Positions 1-7,412 of a stretch of DNA of 50,258 nucleotides are shown piece by piece (within the stretch, counting starts at the first letter, position 1; each line of letters opens with the position of its first letter). Made by a program: the position numbers and the translations under genes. Under the pieces are notes generated by a model that did not search any database, was not told where the DNA came from, and worked only from the letters and a program-made list of their open reading frames with translations. Location: positions 1 to 50,258 of the forward strand of contig SIAN01000030.1 of NCBI GenBank assembly GCA_009691715.1, in the 5' to 3' direction. This DNA comes from Planctomycetota bacterium (lineage in GTDB: Bacteria > Planctomycetota > B15-G4 > SIAN01).

Positions 1-205
1 GCGTAGTGGATCGCTTTCGCCAAAGGACTCTTGTCGAGCACCTGCGTCCGCGCGAGTTCGAGCCACTCCTGCAGTTCGTTCAGGACCGGTCGCGCCGAGC
101 TTTCGCGCAACTCGCGCACGCCGTCTTCCTTCAGATCGTTCAGCTTGGCGACACGCTCGATGGCGTAGAGCCGCCCGATCCGCTCGATCGCGACATCGGC
201 CCGCT
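1..205 (-). mobile_element. IS66-family transposase fragment (C-terminal part, runs off left edge)
   Basis: Reading the minus strand from 205 down to 1 gives an open stretch of about 67 codons with the typical IS66 transposase C-terminal pattern: an ERIGRLYAIER helix, a RESSARPVLNELQEWLE segment and the DKSPLAKAIHY block. A TAG sits at its upstream end (203-205). The larger N-terminal part expected for IS66, with its catalytic acidic residues, is absent, because position 206 upward belongs to an unrelated membrane-protein gene. The fragment continues beyond the window. Family assignment rests on motif recognition, not a search. It is a dead remnant, at least at this end. Confidence 0.8.
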
Positions 206-907
206 ATGCGCACCCTGCGCCTGCTCGAACCGCTCCTGCGCCGCCGTCGCCTCCTGCTCGAGGCGCGCCTCGATCTGATCGCGCGCCTCGAACCCGCTCG
301 CGAGCGGCGCGCTGTCGAGCTGCTCCTTCGCGCGTTCGAGCCGTTCCGCAAGCTCCGCTCGCAGCCCTTCGTCGAGCTGCACGGTCTCTTCGAGCGTCGC
401 CAGCTTCTCCGCCAGCCGGTCGAGCTCGCTCGCCTGGAGCTTCGGCAGCTCGAGCGCACCGGCGGCAGCGGGCAGCGGGATCCAGAGGGCCAGCGCGAAG
501 AATGTGGATGCCGGCAGCGCCGGCCGCGCGAGCAACCCGAAACGGAGCTTCAGCGCCGGCGCCGCGATCGCCTCGGCTGATTGCGGGAGTGTGTCGCGCA
601 GCTCGAACGCGGTCACGAGCCGCCCGTCCGCCCCGCCGCGCACGTCGAGCCAGGTCGCGACCGTTGCCGACGACACGAATCGATGCCGCGCTCGGAGCCA
701 CGCCGTCGCAGCCGCCGGCACGACGAGCAGCACGAGCCACGCCGCCTGCCCCCAGGATCGGTCGAGGAATCTCCGCGCGAGCAGACCCGCGACGCCAGCG
801 ACGACCCACGCCACTGCGCCGTGCCGCGCCCATTCGCCGAGCCACGCTGCGACGGCGAAGCGGCGACGCGTCGTCGCGATCGTCTCCGAAAGCAACCGTT
901 CACCCAT
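140..907 (-). CDS. membrane protein, 3' end truncated at IS66 junction
   Basis: The chosen ATG at 907 (MGERLLSETIATTRRR) places a basic segment before two hydrophobic helices (about residues 22-40 and 50-70). A third hydrophobic segment lies near residues 140-155, followed by a Glu/Arg/Leu-rich helical region. The segment ATWLDVRGGADGRLVTAFEL recalls the region after the first two helices in large DUF4175-type membrane proteins, but that link is tentative. From about position 210 downward the frame runs into IS66 DNA and reads Ser/Gly-rich nonsense to a stop at 140, so the authentic C-terminus is missing. An upstream ATG at 988 is possible but would add a non-membrane leader. Function unknown. 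Confidence 0.5.
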   Translation of the reverse strand: MGERLLSETIATTRRRFAVAAWLGEWARHGAVAWVVAGVAGLLARRFLDRSWGQAAWLVLLVVPAAATAWLRARHRFVSSATVATWLDVRGGADGRLVTAFELRDTLPQSAEAIAAPALKLRFGLLARPALPASTFFALALWIPLPAAAGALELPKLQASELDRLAEKLATLEETVQLDEGLRAELAERLERAKEQLDSAPLASGFEARDQIEARLEQEATAAQERFEQAQGAHSGPMSRSSGSGGSTPSSVSPS

Positions 908-1143
908 GGGCAGCCCCTGGCGCGGCGACTCGGCAATGCAACGCGGGAGAATACAGAGCGGCGGAGTTCCGTCGTTCCCGTCCCGCACCCGGGCAGACAG
1001 GGGCTCGCCGTCGATTTCCTGGTGCGCGCCATTCCCAACCTAGCCGTGCAGGGTTACGGTTAGCCCTCCGCTGTTCGTCGCGCGTCACGCTCGGCCGTGG
1101 CTGCGCGCACGGCAGGACCCCGCGACTTCCGAGGACACCGGCC
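908..1143. other. divergent intergenic region
   Basis: This 236-bp gap lies between the minus-strand membrane-protein gene and the plus-strand BNR/PKD gene and should hold both promoters. The octamer AACCTAGC (1037-1044) reads as GCTAGGTT towards the membrane-protein gene and recurs in two other upstream regions of this window. I could not find a convincing -35/-10 pair. Confidence 0.4.
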
Positions 1144-3834
1144 ATGCGCCACGGTTTCGTCAGCTCGCTCCTCGCGGCCGTCGTGGCGACGACGAACGCC
1201 GCGAGCGCCGCCGCTCAGCAGCCCGACCTCGAATACCACACCGACGATCCGACGCTGCCGAACTGGGTGCAGCGCATGTACTCCGAGGATCCGGATGTTT
1301 TCGCGGTCGATCGCGAGTTCCAGGAGTGGTTCGCGACGCACAGCGCAGAGAAGAGTTGGCACACCCAGTACTACAAGCGCTGGCGGCGGCGCGTGCAGCC
1401 CTACGTCGGCGCAGGTGGGCGTGTGCGCGTCCCGTCGCTCGCGAACCGGCAGTTCGCACAGTCGCTGGTTGCGACACGGCGCGGCGGTGGTGGCGGTGGC
1501 GGTGGCGGTGGCGGCTTCGCCGGATCGCCGTGGGAGTGCGTTGGCCCGTTCGAGACGTTCCACGTCAAGGATGCGAGCGGGCAGAAGGCCGTCTCGTGGC
1601 AGGCGAACGTCTACTGCATCGATGCCGCCACGTCGGATCCAAACGTGCTCTACTGCGGCAGCGAGGCGGGCGGCGTGTTCAAGAGCACGGACCACGGGCT
1701 CACCTGGGCTTCGGTCACCGATGCCGGATTGCGCGTGCGCGACGTCGAGGCGATCGAGGTCGATCCCACGGACGAGGACACCGTTTTCTTCGGCGCGGGC
1801 GAGAGCGTGTGGCGTTCGAGCAACGGCGGGTTGACCTGGAGCGTCGTGCTCTCCAATCCCGGCATGTGGACCAACGAGATCCTCGTGCTGTCGTCGTATC
1901 CGCAAATCGTCTTGGTGGCCAGCGCGATCGGTCTCCACCGCAGCTCCGATGGCGGCTCGACCTGGAGCCTTCTCGACTCGAACGCCAACTTCGACCTCGA
2001 AGAGGTGCCCGGTCGACCAAAAATGGCCTACCTTGTCCGCGACAACCCGACCACCAAGCTGCACGAGTTCTGGAAATCGAACGATAGCGGACAGAGCTGG
2101 TCGCTGAAGTCGAGCGGCTGGTACTCCAGCAGCGATCCGGCGCGCTACGTGGGCGGCGCGCGCCTGACCGTCACTCCCGCCGATCCGAAGCGCGTCTACG
2201 CCGTGCTGATCGGCGAGTCGAAGGCGGGCGACGACGGGTTCATCGGCGTGTGGCGCAGCGATGACCGCGGCGAGACGTGGACGCTTCCGAACGGGCAGAT
2301 CGGTGGACCGTACGGCGCGACGCACCCCAATCTCATCGCCATCTCGCAGACCGGCGGATACCACCAAGGCTTCTACAATCTCGCGCTCGCGGCCGACGAC
2401 ACCGTGGTCGACTCGATCCTGGTGGGCGGGCTCAACCTCTGGCGGTCGACCGACGCGGCGGCGAGTTGGTCGCAGCTCGGCGGCTACGCCGGGTCGGTGG
2501 CGTGGATCCATCCCGACATCCAGGACCTGCACGTCGCTGGCGGCGAGACGTGGCTTTCGAGCGACGGCGGCGTGAACCTTTCGTCCGACTTCTTCTCGAG
2601 CCACGAAGCGCGCAACGACGGGATCACGGCCAGCGACTTCTGGGGTTTCGACCAGGGTTTCGGCGACGATTCGATGGTGGGCGGCCGATACCACAACGGC
2701 AACACCGCCACCTTCCGGAACTATCCCGCCGGTGACTTCTTGCGGCTCGGCGGCGCCGAGGCGCCGACCGGCTACATCAGCCCGGGCGCCGAGCGAAAAA
2801 CTCTCTGCTCGGACATCGGCGGCTGGCAGATCCCCAAGAAGATCTTCGGCCAGCTCGTGCCGTTCTCGGTCGTCGAATTCCCGAACGAAAGCTACTGGGT
2901 GGCCAACTCGAGCGAGTTCGAGTGGCATCCTCGCGATTGGAAGTGGGGGTACATCGGCCGGCAGCACGAGCTGCGCAAGACCGTCAACCTCGGCGCGTCG
3001 TTCACGAGCGTGGCCACCTTCGGCATCGATCCAACTGCCTGGCTCACCTTCATCGAGTGCCCGCGCGCTGACCCGAACGTGCTGTGGGTCGTTCAGCTCG
3101 AGGCCGCGCGGAAGCTGTGGCGGAGCAACGACGCGGGCACCACCTGGACCGACGTGACGCCGACACCGTATCGCATCGGTGGGCAGACCTGGCGCAACCC
3201 GATCATCACGTGCAACCCGCAGAACCCACGCGAGCTGTGGCTGGCGCTCGCCTACGGCGACGACGGCTTCAAGGTCTTCCGAACCAAGAACGCCGGCGGA
3301 AGCTGGACCAATCTCACGACGCCGACGCTCGACGGCGAACGGCCGCTCTACCTGGTCCATCAGGCCGGGACGCAGGGCGGTATCTACGTCGGTTGCGAGG
3401 GCGCGGTCTACTACCTCGACGACACGCTTCCCGACTGGACGCTGCACGGCACTGGCTACCCGTGGAACGCGGACCCGGTGCGCATGAAGCCGTGGTACCA
3501 CGACGCGAAGCTGCGCGTCGCCACCTATGGCCGCAGCATCTGGCAGGTCGACTTCGCGCTGCCCTCTTCGACGGTGGCCTGGATCACCGCCGACAAGTTC
3601 ACGGCAGCGCCTGGCGTCCCGTTCGAGTTCCGCGATCGCTCCGTGCTCGACCAGCGCGGTAGCAGCGTGTCGTGGAGCTGGAGCTTTCCGGGCGGGAGCC
3701 CCTCGAGCTCCACCTCGCGCGATCCGCTGGTCACGTATTCGGCGACGGGCAATTACGACGTCACACTCACGGTCACTGACAGCAGCGGGAACGTCGACAC
3801 CGAGACGCTGACGGCGTTCATCAAGGTGCGTTGA
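1144..3834 (+). CDS. secreted BNR/sortilin-type beta-propeller protein with C-terminal PKD domain
   Basis: 896 residues. The ATG at 1144 (MRHGFVSSLLAAVVATTNA) gives a clear signal peptide; longer upstream reading lacks coding character. An 11-glycine run (residues 114-124) separates an N-terminal segment from a propeller with repeated BNR Asp-box-like motifs: STDHGLTW, SSNGGLTW, SSDGGSTW, SDDRGETW, STDAAASW, SNDAGTTW and TKNAGGSW. The last ~75 residues form a PKD domain (SWSWSFPGG, TYSATGNYDVTLTVTD). Such proteins are exported and often bind or degrade polysaccharide or other polymers; no catalytic residues can be assigned, so the substrate is unknown. It stands alone, in divergent orientation to the truncated membrane gene. 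Confidence 0.88.
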   Translation: MRHGFVSSLLAAVVATTNAASAAAQQPDLEYHTDDPTLPNWVQRMYSEDPDVFAVDREFQEWFATHSAEKSWHTQYYKRWRRRVQPYVGAGGRVRVPSLANRQFAQSLVATRRGGGGGGGGGGGFAGSPWECVGPFETFHVKDASGQKAVSWQANVYCIDAATSDPNVLYCGSEAGGVFKSTDHGLTWASVTDAGLRVRDVEAIEVDPTDEDTVFFGAGESVWRSSNGGLTWSVVLSNPGMWTNEILVLSSYPQIVLVASAIGLHRSSDGGSTWSLLDSNANFDLEEVPGRPKMAYLVRDNPTTKLHEFWKSNDSGQSWSLKSSGWYSSSDPARYVGGARLTVTPADPKRVYAVLIGESKAGDDGFIGVWRSDDRGETWTLPNGQIGGPYGATHPNLIAISQTGGYHQGFYNLALAADDTVVDSILVGGLNLWRSTDAAASWSQLGGYAGSVAWIHPDIQDLHVAGGETWLSSDGGVNLSSDFFSSHEARNDGITASDFWGFDQGFGDDSMVGGRYHNGNTATFRNYPAGDFLRLGGAEAPTGYISPGAERKTLCSDIGGWQIPKKIFGQLVPFSVVEFPNESYWVANSSEFEWHPRDWKWGYIGRQHELRKTVNLGASFTSVATFGIDPTAWLTFIECPRADPNVLWVVQLEAARKLWRSNDAGTTWTDVTPTPYRIGGQTWRNPIITCNPQNPRELWLALAYGDDGFKVFRTKNAGGSWTNLTTPTLDGERPLYLVHQAGTQGGIYVGCEGAVYYLDDTLPDWTLHGTGYPWNADPVRMKPWYHDAKLRVATYGRSIWQVDFALPSSTVAWITADKFTAAPGVPFEFRDRSVLDQRGSSVSWSWSFPGGSPSSSTSRDPLVTYSATGNYDVTLTVTDSSGNVDTETLTAFIKVR
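1483..1515 (+). repeat. glycine codon tract (GGTGGC repeats)
   Basis: Eleven consecutive Gly codons, mostly alternating GGT and GGC, within the BNR/PKD gene. A slippage-prone low-complexity tract that encodes a flexible linker. Confidence 0.9.
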
Positions 3835-3856
3835 CGTTCGAGCGCCAGCGCGCCGG

Positions 3857-4165
3857 TCAATGACTCGCCGGGTTGAACGAGCCACCCATCTCGAACGGAT
3901 TGGTGAACGCGCTGCCGTCGACCACCAGCTCCACGTCCTCACCCTCGCGCACCACGCCGAACGCGATCGCCTTCTTCTCCAGCAGTGAGGAGATCGTCTC
4001 CTGCATCGCCGTGGCGGAGTCGAACCTCTTGCCGTCGACGGCCACGACGATGTCGCCGGACTGGAAGCCGGCCTTCGCGAGTCGTCCATCCGGCTTGGTG
4101 ATCCAGACGCTGAGCGCGTTCTGCACGGTCGGCTTGAAGCGAACGGCGCCGGTGGGAGCCGGCAC
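3857..4165 (-). CDS. small PDZ-domain protein, probably a remnant
   Basis: 102 residues from a GTG at 4165. The centre (LSVWITKPDGRLAKAGFQSGDIVVAVDGKRF) is a PDZ core with the usual ligand-groove and GDIVVAVDG pattern, followed by the closing helix and strand. PDZ domains normally sit in larger exported proteases or signalling proteins; a lone copy with no signal peptide and a TAA only 9 nt upstream of the GTG suggests that the N-terminal partner domain is gone. It is flanked upstream by a transposase gene, which could have caused the loss. It may still be translated; only a weak AAGG precedes the start. Confidence 0.5.
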   Translation of the reverse strand: MPAPTGAVRFKPTVQNALSVWITKPDGRLAKAGFQSGDIVVAVDGKRFDSATAMQETISSLLEKKAIAFGVVREGEDVELVVDGSAFTNPFEMGGSFNPASH

Positions 4166-4339
4166 CGTGACGCCTTATGGTGCAAGTGAACGGCCGTGGC
4201 TGAATCGCGTTCCGAAGTGTCGCTAATTGACGCGCCTGGCGGATTCGCGGGTACGGAAGTCAGCCGACGATCCGACGACGGCCCCGTTCGCCGCGAGCGT
4301 TTCGCGACGAACACATGACTGCCGATCGCGTCGCGACCG

Positions 4340-5407
4340 CTACGCCGCGAGGCGGTGGTAGTAGCTGAGCAAACCGCCGAGCCGCCGTCGATTGACGACG
4401 CGGCCCGTCGCGCCCCCCACTGCGTCAGCCGGCTCGATCAGCACGTTGCCGATCCCCTGGTGGTTTCGTTCGGCGTTGTAGTGGGCCGTGAACTCAGCCA
4501 AGGCATGTCGCAGCGATCCCGAGCCGATGAAGATCATCCGACTCAAGCACTCGGACTTGATCGACCGCACGAACCGCTCGGCAAATGCGTTGCAGTTGAG
4601 CGCGCGTGCGGGACAGAGGACCATGCGGATGCCGTGATCTTCGAGGACGCCGCGGAACGCAGCGCTGAACTTCCCGTCACGGTCGAGGATCAGGAACCGC
4701 TTCTTCCGCAGGAAGCCGTCGACGCAGTCGGTCAGGTTGCGGGCGACCTGCCTCATGAAGTCGTCGCCGGGGTTTGGCGTGCTGCCGACGATGGTCACAG
4801 CGCGCGTGGCGAGGTCGATCACGAAGAACGTGTACCAGGTCACGAGCCCCCGCGCGGGCCAGACCTCGGTCGAGAAGAAGTCGCCGGCGGCGATCGAGGC
4901 GGCGTGCGTTCTCAGGAACTGTCGCCAGCTCGTCCTCTTCGCCCGCTCCGGCGCCGGGTCGATCCCCCACCGCTTCAGGATCCTCTTGATCGTGTTCGGC
5001 GCGACGACGTGGCCCAGGTTCTCGAGCGCGCCCTGGATGCGGTCGTAGCCCCACGACGAGTTCTCACGCGCGAAGCGCGCCGCGAGCTCGGCAATGCGCT
5101 GCATGAGCAGCTTCCGATCGGGATGCCGGCTCGGAAAGGTCCACTTTTTCGCGACGAGCTGCCGGTGCCAACGCAGGATCGTCTCGGGCGTCACGATCGA
5201 CGCGAACTCATCGAGGAGACTCCGTCCGAGGGCGATGCCGCGCACCGCGAGTCGGACACGGTCGTCATCCGTCAGCCGGAGCTTCCGGCGGCCGAGCTGC
5301 CTCTTGAGGATGCGGTTCTCCTCGCGGAGGTAGTCGAGGACCCGCTGCTGATGACGGTTGAGCCAGCCGGCGAAGACGACGGCGCGGACATGAAGGATCG
5401 GGGGCAT
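4340..5407 (-). CDS. transposase, integrase-core (rve) DDE family
   Basis: 355 residues from an ATG at 5407. The N-terminal third is a helical DNA-binding region (LREENRILKRQLGRRKLRLTDDDRVRL, then a helix-turn-helix-like GYDRIQGALENLGHVVAPNTI). The C-terminal half is an rve fold with the acidic triad D176 (AGDFFSTEVW), D244 (LDRDGKF) and E277 (NAFAERFVRSIKSE), then the usual HYNAERNHQG tail. All catalytic positions are present and the frame is intact, so it could be active. It resembles single-ORF integrase-core transposases common in Planctomycetota and Acidobacteriota, related to IS481/IS3. I could not find terminal inverted repeats or a target duplication, so the element borders are open. 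Confidence 0.88.
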   Translation of the reverse strand: MPPILHVRAVVFAGWLNRHQQRVLDYLREENRILKRQLGRRKLRLTDDDRVRLAVRGIALGRSLLDEFASIVTPETILRWHRQLVAKKWTFPSRHPDRKLLMQRIAELAARFARENSSWGYDRIQGALENLGHVVAPNTIKRILKRWGIDPAPERAKRTSWRQFLRTHAASIAAGDFFSTEVWPARGLVTWYTFFVIDLATRAVTIVGSTPNPGDDFMRQVARNLTDCVDGFLRKKRFLILDRDGKFSAAFRGVLEDHGIRMVLCPARALNCNAFAERFVRSIKSECLSRMIFIGSGSLRHALAEFTAHYNAERNHQGIGNVLIEPADAVGGATGRVVNRRRLGGLLSYYHRLAA

Positions 5408-5428
5408 GGGGCGCGGGACGGTAGCGGC

Positions 5429-5458
5429 TTGACGAGGTGGCCGAATCAGATAATCTGA
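5429..5458 (+). promoter_or_regulatory. candidate promoter/operator of the toxin-antitoxin pair
   Basis: TTGACG (5429-5434) is followed 16 nt later by TAATCT (5451-5456). The latter lies inside a perfect inverted repeat TCAGAT-A-ATCTGA (5446-5458) centred about 38 nt before the antitoxin start. Phd-type antitoxins usually repress their own operon through such palindromes, so this could be promoter plus operator. It also lies upstream of the divergent transposase gene and could instead belong to the IS end. Confidence 0.35.
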
Positions 5459-5489
5459 CGAGCGCTCAACCTGCTCTCGGAGAACGCTC

Positions 5490-5807
5490 ATGGCTCGTCC
5501 GCTGGCCTCCCGCCGTCCCGGAACTCTCGCGCGGCGGCGCGTGCGGCGCCTGACCTCGACGGAGGTCCAGCGCAACTTCGCCGAAGTCCTCAATCGCGTG
5601 CGCTACCAGGGCGAGACGGTGCTGGTGGAGCGGGGCGGGGAGGACGTCTGCGAGATCATTCCGCCGGAGCATCCGCGCAAGTTCACCTGGAATGATCTTG
5701 CCGCGTTGCTCGACGCCACCGGTTCGGCGGGCGAGGAGTGGGCGACGGCCGTGGAGCACGGGATCCGGAACCAGCCGCCAGCCGAGTTCAAGAAATGGCC
5801 ACGCTGA
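5490..5807 (+). CDS. Phd/YefM-type antitoxin
   Basis: 105 residues from an ATG at 5490 with GGAGA seven bases upstream. After a basic leader the N-terminal domain (RRLTSTEVQRNFAEVLNRVRYQGETVLVERGGEDVCEII) matches the Phd/YefM DNA-binding dimerisation fold. The C-terminal half (WATAVEHGIRNQPPAEFKKW) would be the toxin-binding segment. It overlaps the downstream PIN toxin by 13 nt, the standard order and coupling for a type II pair. In this family the antitoxin neutralises the toxin and autoregulates the operon. Confidence 0.82.
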   Translation: MARPLASRRPGTLARRRVRRLTSTEVQRNFAEVLNRVRYQGETVLVERGGEDVCEIIPPEHPRKFTWNDLAALLDATGSAGEEWATAVEHGIRNQPPAEFKKWPR

Positions 5808-6205
5808 TCGACAGCAGCGTCATCATCGAGGCCCAGCGCGGGCGGCTCGACCTGGCAGCGGTCGCCGCGCGTGCCCGCGATCCGCTCTTGGCGATCTCCG
5901 CGATCACGGCCTCCGAACTGCTCGTGGGCTTGCACCTGCTGCGTGACGGGGGAAAGAAGGCGCGCGCCGAGGCGTTCGTCGAGGCCGTGCTGGCTGACCT
6001 GCCAATCGTGCCGTTCGACTTGCTCTGTGCGCGGGCCCACACCGCCGTCGGCGCGGAACTTCGACGGAAGGGGGCGATGGTAGGCGAGCACGACCTGCTC
6101 ATCGCGGCAACGGCGATCGCGCGGGGATTCTCGGTTGCTACCTGCGATGAGCGCAGCTTCCCAAGAATTCCTGGACTCGAAGTCGAACTCTTCGCGACGA
6201 GTTGA
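5795..6205 (+). CDS. vapC: VapC-type PIN-domain ribonuclease toxin
   Basis: 136 residues from an ATG at 5795, inside the end of the antitoxin gene. The fold is a PIN domain with the acidic active-site set D6 (MATLIDSS), E41 (ITASELLVG), D100 (GEHDLLIAA) and D118 (TCDERSF). PIN toxins are Mg-dependent RNases that cut tRNA or rRNA to stop translation when the antitoxin is lost. All four acidic residues and the full length are present, so it is probably functional. The pair lies immediately beside a transposase gene, a common setting for mobile or newly acquired modules. Confidence 0.9.
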   Translation: MATLIDSSVIIEAQRGRLDLAAVAARARDPLLAISAITASELLVGLHLLRDGGKKARAEAFVEAVLADLPIVPFDLLCARAHTAVGAELRRKGAMVGEHDLLIAATAIARGFSVATCDERSFPRIPGLEVELFATS

Positions 6206-6319
6206 GGCCCTGCCTCGGAGGTCGACAGTTTGGACGACGATGAGCATGGATGACACGAAGTACGACTGCCTCGCCGGCAAGGGCGCCGCCCAGCGCCGCA
6301 TCCTGCGCCTCCCGGCAGC

Positions 6320-7219
6320 TCATAACCCCCGCAACCACTCCGGGCGAAACCTCGCCCGATCGGGCGCCGCGAGCACTTCATCCAGCGCCGCGATCAGCCG
6401 CCGCTGGTCCTTCCGCAGCGTCCCCGCCAGCGCAAGCCAGTTGCTCGCATGGTTGCTGCGGAAGACACAGCCGTCGACGTCGAGCGCGGCGAGGAACTCG
6501 CGCAGCTCGCGTGCGAGCTCGATCGGGGCGAGCTCCTCGACCTCTCCGCGCAGTGCCTCTTCCATGAGCGGCGTGCCTTCGACCGGCGTCATCACCAGCG
6601 TGCTGACGAAACGGGGCGCGATCGCGTTCACCAGCGCGGCGCTCGCGCGTGCGTGCGCGAGCGAACCAGGCTTCCCCGCACCGGCAGGCTCGCGGCCGCC
6701 GGCGCCGAGCAGGATCATCGTGGAGAGCTTCACTCCCGCCGCGTGCGCCTTGCCGCAGACGCGCGCCAGCTCGGCGGCATCGACGCCCTTCTTCAATCGT
6801 TCGAGCACCGCGTCGTGACCGCTCTCGAGTCCGACGTAATAGAGCGTTAGCCCGAGCTCGCGCAGTCCTCGCATCTCCTCGATCGTGCGCACCTGCAACG
6901 CCTGCGGCGAGGCGTAGCAACTGACCCGCGCCAGATCCGGGAACGCCTCCTGCAACGCGCGCAGCAGATCCGCGAGGAACGGCGCGCGCGCCACCAACGC
7001 ATCGCCGTCGGCGAGGAACACCTTGCGCACGCCCGGCAGCTCCGCGCGCGCCCAATCGATCTCCGCGCACAGTTCTCCGATCGGCCGTACGCGAAAGCGC
7101 TTGTCGCGATACATCCCGCAGAACGTGCACTCGTTGTACGAACAGCCGATCGTCGCCTGCAGGATCAGGCTGTCGGCTTCTGACGGCGGCCGGTAGAGCG
7201 TGCCTTCGTGGTGGATCAC
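6320..7219 (-). CDS. radical SAM protein
   Basis: 299 residues. Near the N-terminus the cluster motif C26-x4-C31-x2-C34 (ATIGCSYNECTFCGMY) would hold the [4Fe-4S] cluster that cleaves S-adenosylmethionine. It is followed by radical-SAM barrel signatures: a VFLADGDAL strand, SCYASPQAL, LYYVGLESG and a TMILLGAGG strand. The spacing C-x4-C-x2-C differs from the common C-x3-C-x2-C but is usual in this COG1032-like family, whose substrate is not established. It is convergent with vapC and divergent from the TIGR03546-like gene, so it is probably monocistronic. Confidence 0.83.
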   Translation of the reverse strand: MIHHEGTLYRPPSEADSLILQATIGCSYNECTFCGMYRDKRFRVRPIGELCAEIDWARAELPGVRKVFLADGDALVARAPFLADLLRALQEAFPDLARVSCYASPQALQVRTIEEMRGLRELGLTLYYVGLESGHDAVLERLKKGVDAAELARVCGKAHAAGVKLSTMILLGAGGREPAGAGKPGSLAHARASAALVNAIAPRFVSTLVMTPVEGTPLMEEALRGEVEELAPIELARELREFLAALDVDGCVFRSNHASNWLALAGTLRKDQRRLIAALDEVLAAPDRARFRPEWLRGL

Positions 7220-7412
7220 CGCTCTCTGCCCAATCGCAGCATCGTCACGCTCCCCAACACGCGCTGCGCAGCATGCCGCCCCCGCGCGCGGAATTCACGC
7301 CGAACCGTCGCGACGCCCGCCGCGATGCGCGACGCCCTATGCTCCCGCTCTTCGCACTCGCCGCCGGATTCGCATTCCGGCGGGACACGCACCATCGAAG
7401 GGATCCGACGAA

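Noticed and set aside
502..1143. Longer N-terminus for the BNR/PKD protein
   Set aside because: The extra residues are Arg/Ala/Pro-rich, antisense to a membrane-protein gene, and would hide a good signal peptide at 1144.
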